This document shows positions 47,633 to 56,567 of a DNA stretch of 64,000 bases, one piece after another. The DNA comes from Streptomyces barkulensis (lineage in GTDB: Bacteria > Actinomycetota > Actinomycetes > Streptomycetales > Streptomycetaceae). Within the stretch, counting starts at the first letter, position 1; the number at the start of each line of letters is the position of its first letter. The notes below the pieces were generated by a model. That model worked only from the letters and a program-made list of their open reading frames with translations, searched no databases and was not told where the DNA came from. Both the position numbers and the translations under genes were made by a program. The stretch covers positions 1 through 64,000 of the forward strand of contig NZ_PGSG01000038.1 in NCBI RefSeq assembly GCF_002843305.1. Reading direction: 5' to 3'.

Positions 47633-48397
47633 TCAGGAGCGGAGGGGCCTGAGCACGCCCATGCGCTGCAACTCCACGATGTGCTCCGCCGCCCGCCGCG
47701 GCGCGTCACCGCCTCTCACCAGCACCCCCGCCTCGATGTTGCGCCGCGCCGCGGACTCGGTCAGATTGGCGCTGCCCAGGAAGAGTGTGCGGCGGTCGGC
47801 GACCGCGAGTTTGGCGTGCTGGCGTGAGCGGTTCCGCCCGGCCGGATCGCGCACCCAGTGCCACAGGCGCACACCGGGCACGGACGCGAACGCGTCGGCC
47901 GGCTCCCGGCCCGTCAGGAGACCGCGTGCGCCGGCCAGCGTCTCGACCACGACGTGCGTCTCCACGCCCCTCTCCGAGGCGCTCGTCAGAGCCCGCGTCA
48001 GGGCCGGGTACGGCCGGGCCGCGTACGTCATGGCCAGTAACTCCTCCCGGGCACCCTCGATGACCTCGACGAGCACCTGGGCGGTTGCCCGCACCGGCAC
48101 GGCTGGCGTCGAGGGGCCGCTCCACACGGTGCGGACCCGGACCGCGTCGCGGGCGCGCGCCGTGGCGGCGACATAGCCCCGCAGGTAGGCGGCCGCCTCG
48201 GTGTGGGGGACCGACTCCGCCTCCATCGCGTCGTACAGCCGCGCGACGGCCTCGCCGACTCCCGGCGTCGCCAACTCGGTCAGTGCCCGCTCCTTGGCGC
48301 GCCGTCGTGCCAGCAGGCCGACGAGGTCCTTGGCGCGGGAGAGGCCGAGGGCGGCGACGGCGGCCTCGGCCGCCGCCTCGAACCCGGGGCGGCTCAC
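47633..48397 (-). CDS. drmC: DrmC: DISARM phospholipase-D-like protein
   Basis: A 254-residue single-HKD protein. The catalytic motif is QHAKLAVADRRTLFLGSANLTESA (His-x-Lys and Asp), near residues 205-230. VEVIEGAREELLAMTY and GVETHVVVETLAGARG are typical of the PLDc fold. In DISARM, drmC is always with drmA and drmB, though partly dispensable. GTG 48397 overlaps the drmB stop (GTGA). It is the third gene of the operon. Confidence 0.9.
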   Translation of the reverse strand: MSRPGFEAAAEAAVAALGLSRAKDLVGLLARRRAKERALTELATPGVGEAVARLYDAMEAESVPHTEAAAYLRGYVAATARARDAVRVRTVWSGPSTPAVPVRATAQVLVEVIEGAREELLAMTYAARPYPALTRALTSASERGVETHVVVETLAGARGLLTGREPADAFASVPGVRLWHWVRDPAGRNRSRQHAKLAVADRRTLFLGSANLTESAARRNIEAGVLVRGGDAPRRAAEHIVELQRMGVLRPLRS

Positions 48398-50289
48398 GGC
48401 AGCAGGCCGGCCGGTGTCAGCACCTGCTCCCCCTCCCCGGAGAGCGGTACAAGGAAGCGGCGGTCCAGGAACCGGTTGGCACGCTCGCACGTGGTCTCGG
48501 AAACGAAGAGGCACACATGGCAGGCGGCCCCGTGGAGGTAGTCGTCCGGATCGTGCGGCAGGCGCTCGGAGCAGAGCGGGTCGGCTGAGCAGTGTCCGGC
48601 GTCGGCCAGGGCGCGGCGGACGATCCGGCCGAACTCGCGCTCCTCGGCCAGGGAGACCAGGCCGCCGAGGGTGCCCTCGGAGTCCGGGACGGCTGTGTAG
48701 ATGAGGATGCCCGTCCTCGGATGCTGCTCGTCCCCCGCGTAGATCCGCTCGGCCAGCGAGGCCGAGTTGTAGCCGCACTCCAGGGCGATGGTACGGATCA
48801 GCAGGTGGGAAAGGGTGTGCAGGGCGATGTACCGGGCCCCGGGCCAGCCCTGGTAGGGGTCGAAGTCGCTCGTCATGCGGTCGGACTTCCGGTTCCGGCG
48901 GAACCGGGCGTACGCCTCCCGGTGGGCCTCCATCTGCGGTGACTTCTCCATGCGCGCCGTCCACCGGGCCATGAGGTCGTCCCGCACCCGCAGGAAGACC
49001 CCCTCGCCGCGCACCTCACTGGCCGGAACCCAGTTCTGCGCGCCGCGGGAGAGGCTCACGCGGCTGGCGATCTCCGGTGACTCGGGGTCGGGTGCGTCGA
49101 GCCGGGTGAACCCGATCATGGCGCGCGCCTCGCGCAGTCGCTCGACCTGGCGGACGTCGCGGAAGAGTTCTCCCAGGGGCGGCGGGACCGGGACCTGCCG
49201 CAGGGCGAAGTCGTCGCCGGGCGGGGGGACGGGGCCGGAGAGCGCGTCCCATTCGGGGCCGAAGAGATCGGCCTGGACGTCGGGCGCGGAGGGGGCCGGT
49301 CCGTCGGCTCCCCGCTTGCGGGCCGTGATCGCCGCGAGGACGGCGTCGGCGTCGAACTCCTTGAGGAAACCGAACTGGGGGAGGTTCGCCATGAAGTCGA
49401 GCTGCCCCCGGTTCTCGACGGTTCGCAGCTCGGGCCAGTGGTCGTCGAGGAGCTTGTCGATGTCCCCGCCCCGTGCCCGGGGGAGGGCCAGGGCGCTGAG
49501 GGTGAGGGGGAACCACTGGTTGGAGGCGCCCGCCACCATCAGGACGGAGTCCTTGTCGCAGCCGTTCTCCTCGTACATGCCCAGGTGCGGGTGGCGCCCG
49601 CGACACCGGGGCAGGTGGCGGCGGCCGCGCTCGCCCATCGCCTCCCGGATGTTGCGCTTGGCGCCGCAGGCGACGCACTCGATGGTGACGTTGGCGGCCT
49701 GGTTGCCGCCGTGGTCCTTCATCCGCAGCTTCGGGCGTGGGACCTTGCCGCAGGCCTGCCCGTGGTGGACGTACGGGGCGTACGGGAACTCGTCGAGGTG
49801 CCCGTCCGTGCACACGAGGGTGAAGCGGGCGGCCACGGCGAGGGGTTTCTTGCTCTTGCAGCCGTGTACGAACTTCGCCTCGTGGGGCGTGCGCGGGTTG
49901 GAGTTGACGAAGGCGAACTCGCCGGAGTCGATGGCGGCCAGCACGTTGCAGGCGGTGCAGCGCAGCCACTGGGGGAACGGGGTGACGGGCACTCCGACGC
50001 CCTGGGCCGCCCAGCCCCTGGGGTCGGTGTCCGCGCCCTCCAGCCAGGGGGCGGCGCGCAACTGCTCGATCCGGCCGCGCCCGTAGCGCTGGAGGGACCG
50101 GTTGACGGCGGCGCGCAGTCGGGGCTCGTCGATGTCGTAGTCGGTGGCGGCGCCGGCGTGGCTCCAGAAGTCGGTCCCCTTGATGAGGACGGAGAAGTTC
50201 GGCAGGTCGACGAGGGAGCCGATGCCGGCGGTGAACATCAGGTGGCTGGGGCGGACGGCGCCGACCCTGCGGTTGAAGTGGGAGCTCAT
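48394..50289 (-). CDS. drmB: DrmB: DISARM DUF1998 protein
   Basis: A 631-residue zinc-binding DISARM core protein. The N-terminus (RRVGAVRPSHLMFTAGIGSLVDLP) is characteristic. CxxC pairs occur near 111 (CTACN) and about 205 (CVACG). The DUF1998 region near 490-560 reads LHTLSHLLIRTIALECGYNSAS, and a last cysteine cluster, GAACHVCLFVSETTCERANRF, follows. DrmB forms the DNA-loading complex with DrmA. ATG 50289 overlaps the drmA stop by ATGA. Normal length. Confidence 0.93.
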   Translation of the reverse strand: MSSHFNRRVGAVRPSHLMFTAGIGSLVDLPNFSVLIKGTDFWSHAGAATDYDIDEPRLRAAVNRSLQRYGRGRIEQLRAAPWLEGADTDPRGWAAQGVGVPVTPFPQWLRCTACNVLAAIDSGEFAFVNSNPRTPHEAKFVHGCKSKKPLAVAARFTLVCTDGHLDEFPYAPYVHHGQACGKVPRPKLRMKDHGGNQAANVTIECVACGAKRNIREAMGERGRRHLPRCRGRHPHLGMYEENGCDKDSVLMVAGASNQWFPLTLSALALPRARGGDIDKLLDDHWPELRTVENRGQLDFMANLPQFGFLKEFDADAVLAAITARKRGADGPAPSAPDVQADLFGPEWDALSGPVPPPGDDFALRQVPVPPPLGELFRDVRQVERLREARAMIGFTRLDAPDPESPEIASRVSLSRGAQNWVPASEVRGEGVFLRVRDDLMARWTARMEKSPQMEAHREAYARFRRNRKSDRMTSDFDPYQGWPGARYIALHTLSHLLIRTIALECGYNSASLAERIYAGDEQHPRTGILIYTAVPDSEGTLGGLVSLAEEREFGRIVRRALADAGHCSADPLCSERLPHDPDDYLHGAACHVCLFVSETTCERANRFLDRRFLVPLSGEGEQVLTPAGLLP

Positions 50290-53200
50290 CGCTGCGCCTT
50301 CCCTGCCGTGCCGGCCGCGGTGGGGCCGTACTCGTCGCTGTCCACGGTCGCTGTCGTCTCCCGGCCGGCACCCGGTTCGGCTTCGGTGCCGGGCGCGCCG
50401 AAGTTCCAGTCGGGGCCGTCCGACGAGGGCTCCTCCAGGAAGGCCCCGCCGCCGGGCAGCAGGAGGTTGATCTCGTTCTCCGTCTCGCGCATCGACATGC
50501 CGACGGTCAGCTCGGTCCACCGGGAGCCGTCCGCGCGTTTCAGCAGACCTTTCACGGTGGTCGTCTTCCGCTTCTCCTTGCGGTAGCCGAGGGCCGCGCC
50601 GCTCCCGTCGCGCGTGCCGCGCCACTCGTCCTTCAGCCGGTCCAGGCGTTCGCCCAGGTACTCGCGGGCCTGTTCGCCCCCCACCCGCTCGGCCCGCTCC
50701 AGGAGCCGGCGCTCGACGTCTTGGGCCAGGGGTCCGTCGAGGTCGATGTCGTGGGCGTCCAGGTTGCGGGAGGTCTCGTACGCCGCGTGCCGCAGCGCGG
50801 CGACGTAGGTGGCGGCGGTGCCCCGGTCGAGCGCGCGACGGGTGAACGGGGTGACGGACAGGGCCTCGACCTGCCGGTAGAACGTGGCGTGGTAGTGCTC
50901 GAAGTCCTCGTAGTGGGCCAGGTCCCGGGGGCGGGACCAGTTGTACAGGGTCACCACCAGGCCCGGGCGCCGGGCATCGCGGCCGACGCGCGAGGACGCC
51001 TGGATGTACTCGGCGGTGTTCTTGGGCTGGCCGACGACCAGCATCAGGCCGAACCGGGAGACGTCGACACCGACCTGGAGCATGGAGGTGGCCAGCACGA
51101 CGTCGACCGCCTGCCGGGCCGTGGGCGTCATGGCGGCGCGGGGTTCGCGCTTCTCCCGCATCGCGGCCCGGTACTCGTCCAGGAAGGCGCGGCGCCTCCC
51201 GGAGGTGTCGCGCTCGGGGTCGAACTCGATCTCCAGGCGCTTCAGGGTCGCGCCGATGTCGGCCGAGGAGATACGGGAGGTGAGCTCCTCGATGTTCAGC
51301 ATGCCGGTCCTGCTCACGATGCGGTCGGACAGGGTGTCCCGGCCCCTGCGGCTGCCGTTGGAGCGCACGCGGGTGGTGATGTCGTCGTCCATGTACCGCC
51401 GCATGCCGGCGAGTTCGCGGGTGGCGTTGAAGTAGCCGACGAGCGTCATGTAGGGGTCCGCGGGCCTGCCGTGGTCGTCGAAGAGCTGCTGCCCGGCCAG
51501 CAGCAGGATCTCGGCGACCCGGATCTCGGCGGCCTTCAGCCGGGTGCCGTGGGCGCACACGCCCAGGTAGCGGCGGCCGGGGTGCTCGCGGCTCAGCCCG
51601 ACCTGCCGGGAGAAGAACGTGTCGCCGGCGTCGAGTACCTGCGGCGGGAAGACGGCGACCTTGCGGCCGAAGACACCCCGCACCTGGTCGGCGGCCCGCT
51701 TGGTGGTCGCCGTGGAGGCGACGATCTTGGGGCCGGTCTCGTGGCGCCGCCCCCGCTCGTCGGTGACGCTCCAGGTGCACAGCTGGTCGACGGCCGCCTC
51801 GAAGAGGCCGACGGTGGTGCCGAGCGCGCCGGAGATCAGGTGCAGCTCGTCCTGGATGATCAGGTCCGGGGGCCGCAGCCGGGTGACGGGCTGCGCGGTG
51901 ACGCCGGGCAGGCCGCCTCTGGCGTTGTGGCGGCTTCCGCAGCCGGTCCTGGCGTCGAGGTCGTCGTGGCGGTAGCCGTGGCGGGGGCAGATCTCGGTGA
52001 CCCTGCCGAACAGCAGGCCCGCGTACCCGTTCCACGGGAGCTGGGCGAACTTGTCCACCGTGGCGATCAGCAGGGACGGGGCGAGCCGGTAGATCTCCTC
52101 GTCGACGGTGAGCACGGGGATGCCCTCCCCGGGGGACTCGCGCCGCGAGAAGGGGCAGCGGTCCTCGCCCTCCCCGCGCGGACAGTACAGCAGGACACGG
52201 CGCCGCGCCTCGTCGTACTCCATATGGGAGCGGGCCTTCAGCGCACTGCCGCACCAGGGGCAGGTGAGGACCTGCAGGACCCGAGCGTGCTTGTCACTCG
52301 CGCTCTCCCTGGCGTCGGCGATCTGCTCCTTGGCCTCGTCGAACCAGTTGGGCGAGACGGAGGTCCCCACCCACAGGCCGATGCGGAACGGGGTGGCCCC
52401 CCAGCGGGCGTCCCGGGCGAACTCCTCGCGGCGTAGCACCTCGCAGGCGCTGACCAGGGCGGCGGCGCGCTGGAACTGCTGGGCGGTCAGCAGACGCAGG
52501 GTGTAGCGCATCAGTACCCCGACGCCCGCCTCGCCACTGCGAGCCTCCGCTCCCGCGCCGATCGTCCCCTGCAGGCGCCGCAGCGCGAAGGTGTAGGCGG
52601 CCAGGCCCAGGTACGCCTCGGTCTTGCCGCCGCCGGTCGGGAAGAACAGCAGATCGACGAGGGCTTCCCGGCCGGTGCCGCGGTGCGGGTGCCCGATCCG
52701 GGTCAGGGAATCGAGGTTCAGCAGGACGAAGGCGAGCTGGAACGGCCGCCAGCTGGCGGCCTCCTTGCCCCTGGCGCCCACCTCGTCGTACGCCTCCCGC
52801 CAGGAGCGGTGGTCCGCCTCGCGGCCGGCGCGGGCGGCGGCGACGGCGGTGTTGCGGCGCTGGAGCGCCATGGCGCGGTTGGCGAAGCGGAAGGCCGCGA
52901 GGGCTGTTTCGTCGGCCACGAGCCTGTCGATGCCGAGCGTTATGCGGTCGCAGATGTCCAGCGCCTGCTCGACGGCGACCTCGGCCGAGGCGCGCAGGTC
53001 CTCGGGCAGGGAGCGGGCCCTGGCGCGCTGCTGTTCGAGCCAGGCGCCGTAGCCGTCGGCCAGCGGGGCGAGCGCGGCGGCGAGTTCGGTGCGGCGGGCG
53101 GGCACCGCGAGAGCGGCGAGTTCGTCCATACCGAGTTCGAGCCCGCGCAGGAGCGTCTGCTCCTCGACGGTCGGGGCGGTGGTGGCCCGGACGTCGTACT

Positions 53201-54131
53201 CCGGGAGCCAGTCGGTCGTCAGGCGGTGCGCGTTGCGCTCGCCGTCGCGCACGTGCGCGTGCACGGCGACGTTGCGGCCCTTGGCGTGGCTGAGGCTGTC
53301 GCGGTAGAGGAGGCGCAGCCGCCGGTCCTCGGGGTCCTCGGGGGCGTTGCCGCGGTTCGCCGGGTCGAGGGGATCGTCGACCGGGAGGAAGACCGCCGCC
53401 TGGTCGTCGGGGAAGGCGGTGACCTCGATGCCGGTCTGGAAGAGCCAGTTGGCGTCGCGGGCCTCGCGGCTGTCCTCCAGCCTGTTGACCAGGGCCAGTT
53501 CGACGACGCGCAGCTCCTCGGCGTCCGCCCGCGCCGTGCCCCGTGCCACCCGCCGCACCTGCACGTCGAGGACCACGGCGTCGCCCTCCAGCGGGACGGC
53601 CCGGTCGGTGGCGCCGGTCACGTCGATGTCCACCGGGTGCTCGATCTGCTCGCGGGACCAGACCCTGCGGGTGGTGCCCCGGTCGGTGGCCTCCTCCGAC
53701 TGCGTGTAGCGGCCCCAGCGGACGGTGGCGCTGAGCGTGCCGACGGAGGCGGGAACGGTGAAGGCCAGCCCCATGGACGACGCCCGGATGTGGCCCGCGG
53801 CCTGCGGGGTCAGCCGGTCCTGGAGCTCGCCGTCGTCGCCCTCCTGCTCGTCCCCCGACTCGCCGTCCGCGCTCTGGGCGGCCGCGATCTTGATCCGGTC
53901 GGTGGTGGTGTCCAGGGGCCGCGGCCCGAGCATGCCGACCAGGTACCGGTCGCGCGGCCCGGAGGAGCCGGCCGGAAGGGTCTCCGTCCTGCCGTCCCAG
54001 GGGCCCAGGAGATCACGGCGGATGTAGGCGACCAGCCCGTCCCGCACCGTGTACGAGTCCGCGTCGCGGAAGGTCTGGGGCACCTCGTCGAGCGGGTGCG
54101 GGACAGCGGCCTGGGCGGGCTGGGCCGGCAT
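50286..54131 (-). CDS. drmA: DrmA: DISARM superfamily 2 helicase
   Basis: A helicase of 1,281 residues and the motor of DISARM. Walker A is FFPTGGGKTEAYLG near 500, DExH is IIQDELHLISGALG near 757, motif III is VASTATTK, and the motif VI region is QASSRVGRDARRPGL near 1040. A long N-terminal domain (1 to about 480) and a four-Cys finger region near 620-680 (LTCPWCGSALKA; LLYCPRGEGEDRCPF) match known DrmA. ATG 54131 has AGGAC nine bases upstream. First gene of drmA-drmB-drmC, all overlapping by four bases. No methyltransferase (drmMI/MII), drmD or drmE is in the window. Confidence 0.93.
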   Translation of the reverse strand: MPAQPAQAAVPHPLDEVPQTFRDADSYTVRDGLVAYIRRDLLGPWDGRTETLPAGSSGPRDRYLVGMLGPRPLDTTTDRIKIAAAQSADGESGDEQEGDDGELQDRLTPQAAGHIRASSMGLAFTVPASVGTLSATVRWGRYTQSEEATDRGTTRRVWSREQIEHPVDIDVTGATDRAVPLEGDAVVLDVQVRRVARGTARADAEELRVVELALVNRLEDSREARDANWLFQTGIEVTAFPDDQAAVFLPVDDPLDPANRGNAPEDPEDRRLRLLYRDSLSHAKGRNVAVHAHVRDGERNAHRLTTDWLPEYDVRATTAPTVEEQTLLRGLELGMDELAALAVPARRTELAAALAPLADGYGAWLEQQRARARSLPEDLRASAEVAVEQALDICDRITLGIDRLVADETALAAFRFANRAMALQRRNTAVAAARAGREADHRSWREAYDEVGARGKEAASWRPFQLAFVLLNLDSLTRIGHPHRGTGREALVDLLFFPTGGGKTEAYLGLAAYTFALRRLQGTIGAGAEARSGEAGVGVLMRYTLRLLTAQQFQRAAALVSACEVLRREEFARDARWGATPFRIGLWVGTSVSPNWFDEAKEQIADARESASDKHARVLQVLTCPWCGSALKARSHMEYDEARRRVLLYCPRGEGEDRCPFSRRESPGEGIPVLTVDEEIYRLAPSLLIATVDKFAQLPWNGYAGLLFGRVTEICPRHGYRHDDLDARTGCGSRHNARGGLPGVTAQPVTRLRPPDLIIQDELHLISGALGTTVGLFEAAVDQLCTWSVTDERGRRHETGPKIVASTATTKRAADQVRGVFGRKVAVFPPQVLDAGDTFFSRQVGLSREHPGRRYLGVCAHGTRLKAAEIRVAEILLLAGQQLFDDHGRPADPYMTLVGYFNATRELAGMRRYMDDDITTRVRSNGSRRGRDTLSDRIVSRTGMLNIEELTSRISSADIGATLKRLEIEFDPERDTSGRRRAFLDEYRAAMREKREPRAAMTPTARQAVDVVLATSMLQVGVDVSRFGLMLVVGQPKNTAEYIQASSRVGRDARRPGLVVTLYNWSRPRDLAHYEDFEHYHATFYRQVEALSVTPFTRRALDRGTAATYVAALRHAAYETSRNLDAHDIDLDGPLAQDVERRLLERAERVGGEQAREYLGERLDRLKDEWRGTRDGSGAALGYRKEKRKTTTVKGLLKRADGSRWTELTVGMSMRETENEINLLLPGGGAFLEEPSSDGPDWNFGAPGTEAEPGAGRETTATVDSDEYGPTAAGTAGKAQR

Positions 54132-54216
54132 GCGGTGGGTCCTTTCGGACGGGGCCGTGGGGCGAGGAGCGGGCCGGGTGCGGACCGGCCGGGGACGACA
54201 CGGAGAAGACTCCTGA

Positions 54217-54231
54217 TTGACAGAGTTCACA
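54217..54231. promoter_or_regulatory. Shared island motif, copy 1 (TTGACAGAGTTCACA)
   Basis: Lies in the gap between divergent drmA and the UvrD gene. It matches 62812-62826 (TTGACGGAGTTCACA) at 14 of 15 positions. TTGACA looks like a -35 but no -10 lies at the right distance, so it may be a binding site. Confidence 0.5.
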
Positions 54232-54319
54232 TATTAATCTGATGGAGTTCCGGTACTCAAGGCCGGACGGCTCTCTAGGCTGGCCCCGGCCACCGCCCGA
54301 CCGCGACCCGAGGACGCCC

Positions 54320-56491
54320 ATGCCCCGACTCGCCCTCTCCGACGACTTCGTCGCGGACCTCATCTCACTGCCGAGGCCCGTCCAGAAGGAGGCCAACGAC
54401 GCGATCCAGATGTTCCGGAGCATGACCGTCCCCCAGCTCCACGCCAGCAAGGGCATGCACCTGGAGAAGCTGGAACGGGCGCGCGACCCCCGGATCCGCA
54501 CGATACGCGTCACCAGGGCCTACCGGGGCGTCCTCCTGGCCCCCGACGACGGAAGCGAACTGTTCACCCTCCTGAGGGTCGCCCACCACGACGAGGCGAT
54601 CGACTGGGCCTGCAAGCGCGTCTACTCGGTCAACGGCGCCACCAAAGGCCTGGAGGTGCGCAACGTCGACGCCCTGGAACAGATGGAGACGTACTTCGGG
54701 GCGAAGGCGGACGACACCCCCGTCCGCCTCTTCGAGGAGCACTCCGACACGGTGCTGCGCGACCTCGGCGTCGACGACCAGGTCCTGCGCCTGGCCCGCG
54801 TCTGCGTCACGGCCGACGACCTGGCGGTCATGGCACCGCCCATGATGCCCGCCGACCAGTACGAGGTGCTGGAGTACCTGGCGCACGGCTACTCCCCCGA
54901 GGAGGTCTGGGAGCAGCTGATCGTCCCGCGCGGGCAGACGGTGCGGACCGCCGGGGAGCGGTCCGGGGTCACCCTCGCCGAGGCGATCCTCAACACCCCC
55001 GACCGCATCGTGGAGGTCACCGGCCCCGGTGAGCTGGAACGCATCCTGACCGAGGACTTCTCCCGCTGGCGGGTCTTCCTCCACCCCGCCCAGCGCCGCC
55101 ACGCCTACCACCCCGGCTTCAACGGACCCGCCCAGGTCACCGGCGGACCCGGCACCGGCAAGACCGTCGTCGCCCTCCACCGGGTGCGGCACCTGCTGCG
55201 CGAGGGACGCGAGAGCGACCGGATCCTGCTCACCACCTTCACCAACGCCATGGCGGCCTCCCTGCGCGACAGCCTGGCGCTCCTGCTCGGCGACGCCGAC
55301 GCCCGTCTGCTGGAGCGCGTCGACGTCACGACGGTGGACGCGCTCGCCGCCCGGATCGTCCGGGAGGCGCGCGGCAGCTCGCCCAGGCCGCTGACGGCCG
55401 CCGCGGAGAAGAGCGCCTGGACCCGCGCCGCCGCCCGCGAGGACCTGCCGTGGACGGAGCGGTTCCTGTCCCAGGAGTACCGCAACGTCGTCCTGGCGCA
55501 GGGACTGCGCACACCCGAGGAGTACCTGCGCTGCAACCGCAGGGGGCGCGGCACCCCGGTGGGGCGGGTGCAGCGGGCCCGGCTGTGGCGCGTCATGGAG
55601 CGGTTCGCGGCGGACATCGCCTCGCGCGACGCGGCCACGTACACGCAGCTGTGCGACCGGGCCGCCCGGATCCTGGCCGAGACCGGACCGCGCTACCGCC
55701 ACGTCGTCGTGGACGAGGCCCAGGACCTCCACCCGGCCCAGTGGCGGGTGCTGCGTGCCTGCGCGGCCCCCGGCGCCGACGACATGTTCCTCGTCGGAGA
55801 CCCCCACCAGCGCATCTACGACTCCCGCGTCTCGCTGCGCTCGCTGGGCATCGACGTGCGGGGGCGTGCGTCGAGGCTGCGCGTCAACTACCGCAGCACG
55901 GAGGAGATCCTGCGCTGGTCCGCGTCCCTGCTCGACGGGCAGCCCGTGGGCCGGCTGGGCGAGGACGACGACGATGACGGCGGCCGCGACTCGCTGCGGG
56001 GCTACCGCTCCCAGTTGCACGGCCGCGTCCCGACCGCACGCGGATACGCCGACCAGGACGGGGAACTGCGGGCCCTGGTCGAGCAGATCCGGACCTGGAC
56101 CGGCTCCGACGGCGTCAAGCCGTCCGAGATCGCGGTGTGCGCCCGGTTCAACACCACGGTCGACGCGATCGTCGCGCGGCTGCGGCGGGAGCGCGTCCCG
56201 GCGGTCGCGGTCAGGGACGACCCCGGACCGCAGGTGTCCGGTGTGCGCGTGGCCACCATGCACGCCATGAAGGGCCTGGAGTTCCGGTGCGTGGCCGTCG
56301 TGGGCGTGACGGCGAGCGTACTGCCCTTCGCGCCGCAGGTGACGCCCGCGGAGGTGGACCCCGTCCAGCACCGGTCCGACCTGCTGGCCGAGCACTGCCT
56401 GCTGTTCGTGGCCTGCACCAGGGCCCGGGACGCGCTGGCGATCTCCTGGAGCGGCGAGCGCAGCCGGCTGCTGGACCCGGTCGCCGGGTGA
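54320..56491 (+). CDS. RelE-like domain fused to UvrD-type helicase
   Basis: A 723-residue protein. Residues 1 to about 95 resemble a RelE/ParE toxin fold (LSDDFVADLISLPRPVQKEA; TRAYRGVLLAPDDGSELFTLLRV). Residues about 270-720 are a superfamily 1 UvrD/Rep helicase: Walker A TGGPGTGKTVVALHRV near 277, Walker B VVDEAQDLHPAQWR near 463, VGDPHQRIYDSR, then MHAMKGLEFRCVAVVG near 647 and FVACTRARDAL. ATG 54320 follows GAGGAC; the frame opens at ATG 54242. It diverges from drmA, and their 5' ends are under 200 bp apart, so the two may share control. Not a standard DISARM gene. Confidence 0.88.
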   Translation: MPRLALSDDFVADLISLPRPVQKEANDAIQMFRSMTVPQLHASKGMHLEKLERARDPRIRTIRVTRAYRGVLLAPDDGSELFTLLRVAHHDEAIDWACKRVYSVNGATKGLEVRNVDALEQMETYFGAKADDTPVRLFEEHSDTVLRDLGVDDQVLRLARVCVTADDLAVMAPPMMPADQYEVLEYLAHGYSPEEVWEQLIVPRGQTVRTAGERSGVTLAEAILNTPDRIVEVTGPGELERILTEDFSRWRVFLHPAQRRHAYHPGFNGPAQVTGGPGTGKTVVALHRVRHLLREGRESDRILLTTFTNAMAASLRDSLALLLGDADARLLERVDVTTVDALAARIVREARGSSPRPLTAAAEKSAWTRAAAREDLPWTERFLSQEYRNVVLAQGLRTPEEYLRCNRRGRGTPVGRVQRARLWRVMERFAADIASRDAATYTQLCDRAARILAETGPRYRHVVVDEAQDLHPAQWRVLRACAAPGADDMFLVGDPHQRIYDSRVSLRSLGIDVRGRASRLRVNYRSTEEILRWSASLLDGQPVGRLGEDDDDDGGRDSLRGYRSQLHGRVPTARGYADQDGELRALVEQIRTWTGSDGVKPSEIAVCARFNTTVDAIVARLRRERVPAVAVRDDPGPQVSGVRVATMHAMKGLEFRCVAVVGVTASVLPFAPQVTPAEVDPVQHRSDLLAEHCLLFVACTRARDALAISWSGERSRLLDPVAG

Positions 56492-56567
56492 GACGCGGCG
56501 GTCCCCGCCGTCCGGGCCCCTGGGCGGGCCCGGACGGCGGGGACCGGTCCGGTGCCCCCCGAGCCCC

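Noticed and set aside
54217..54245. Standard housekeeping promoter using TTGACA at 54217
   Set aside because: The A/T-rich stretch lies only 9-13 bases downstream, too close for a -10, so I list the sequence only as a shared motif.
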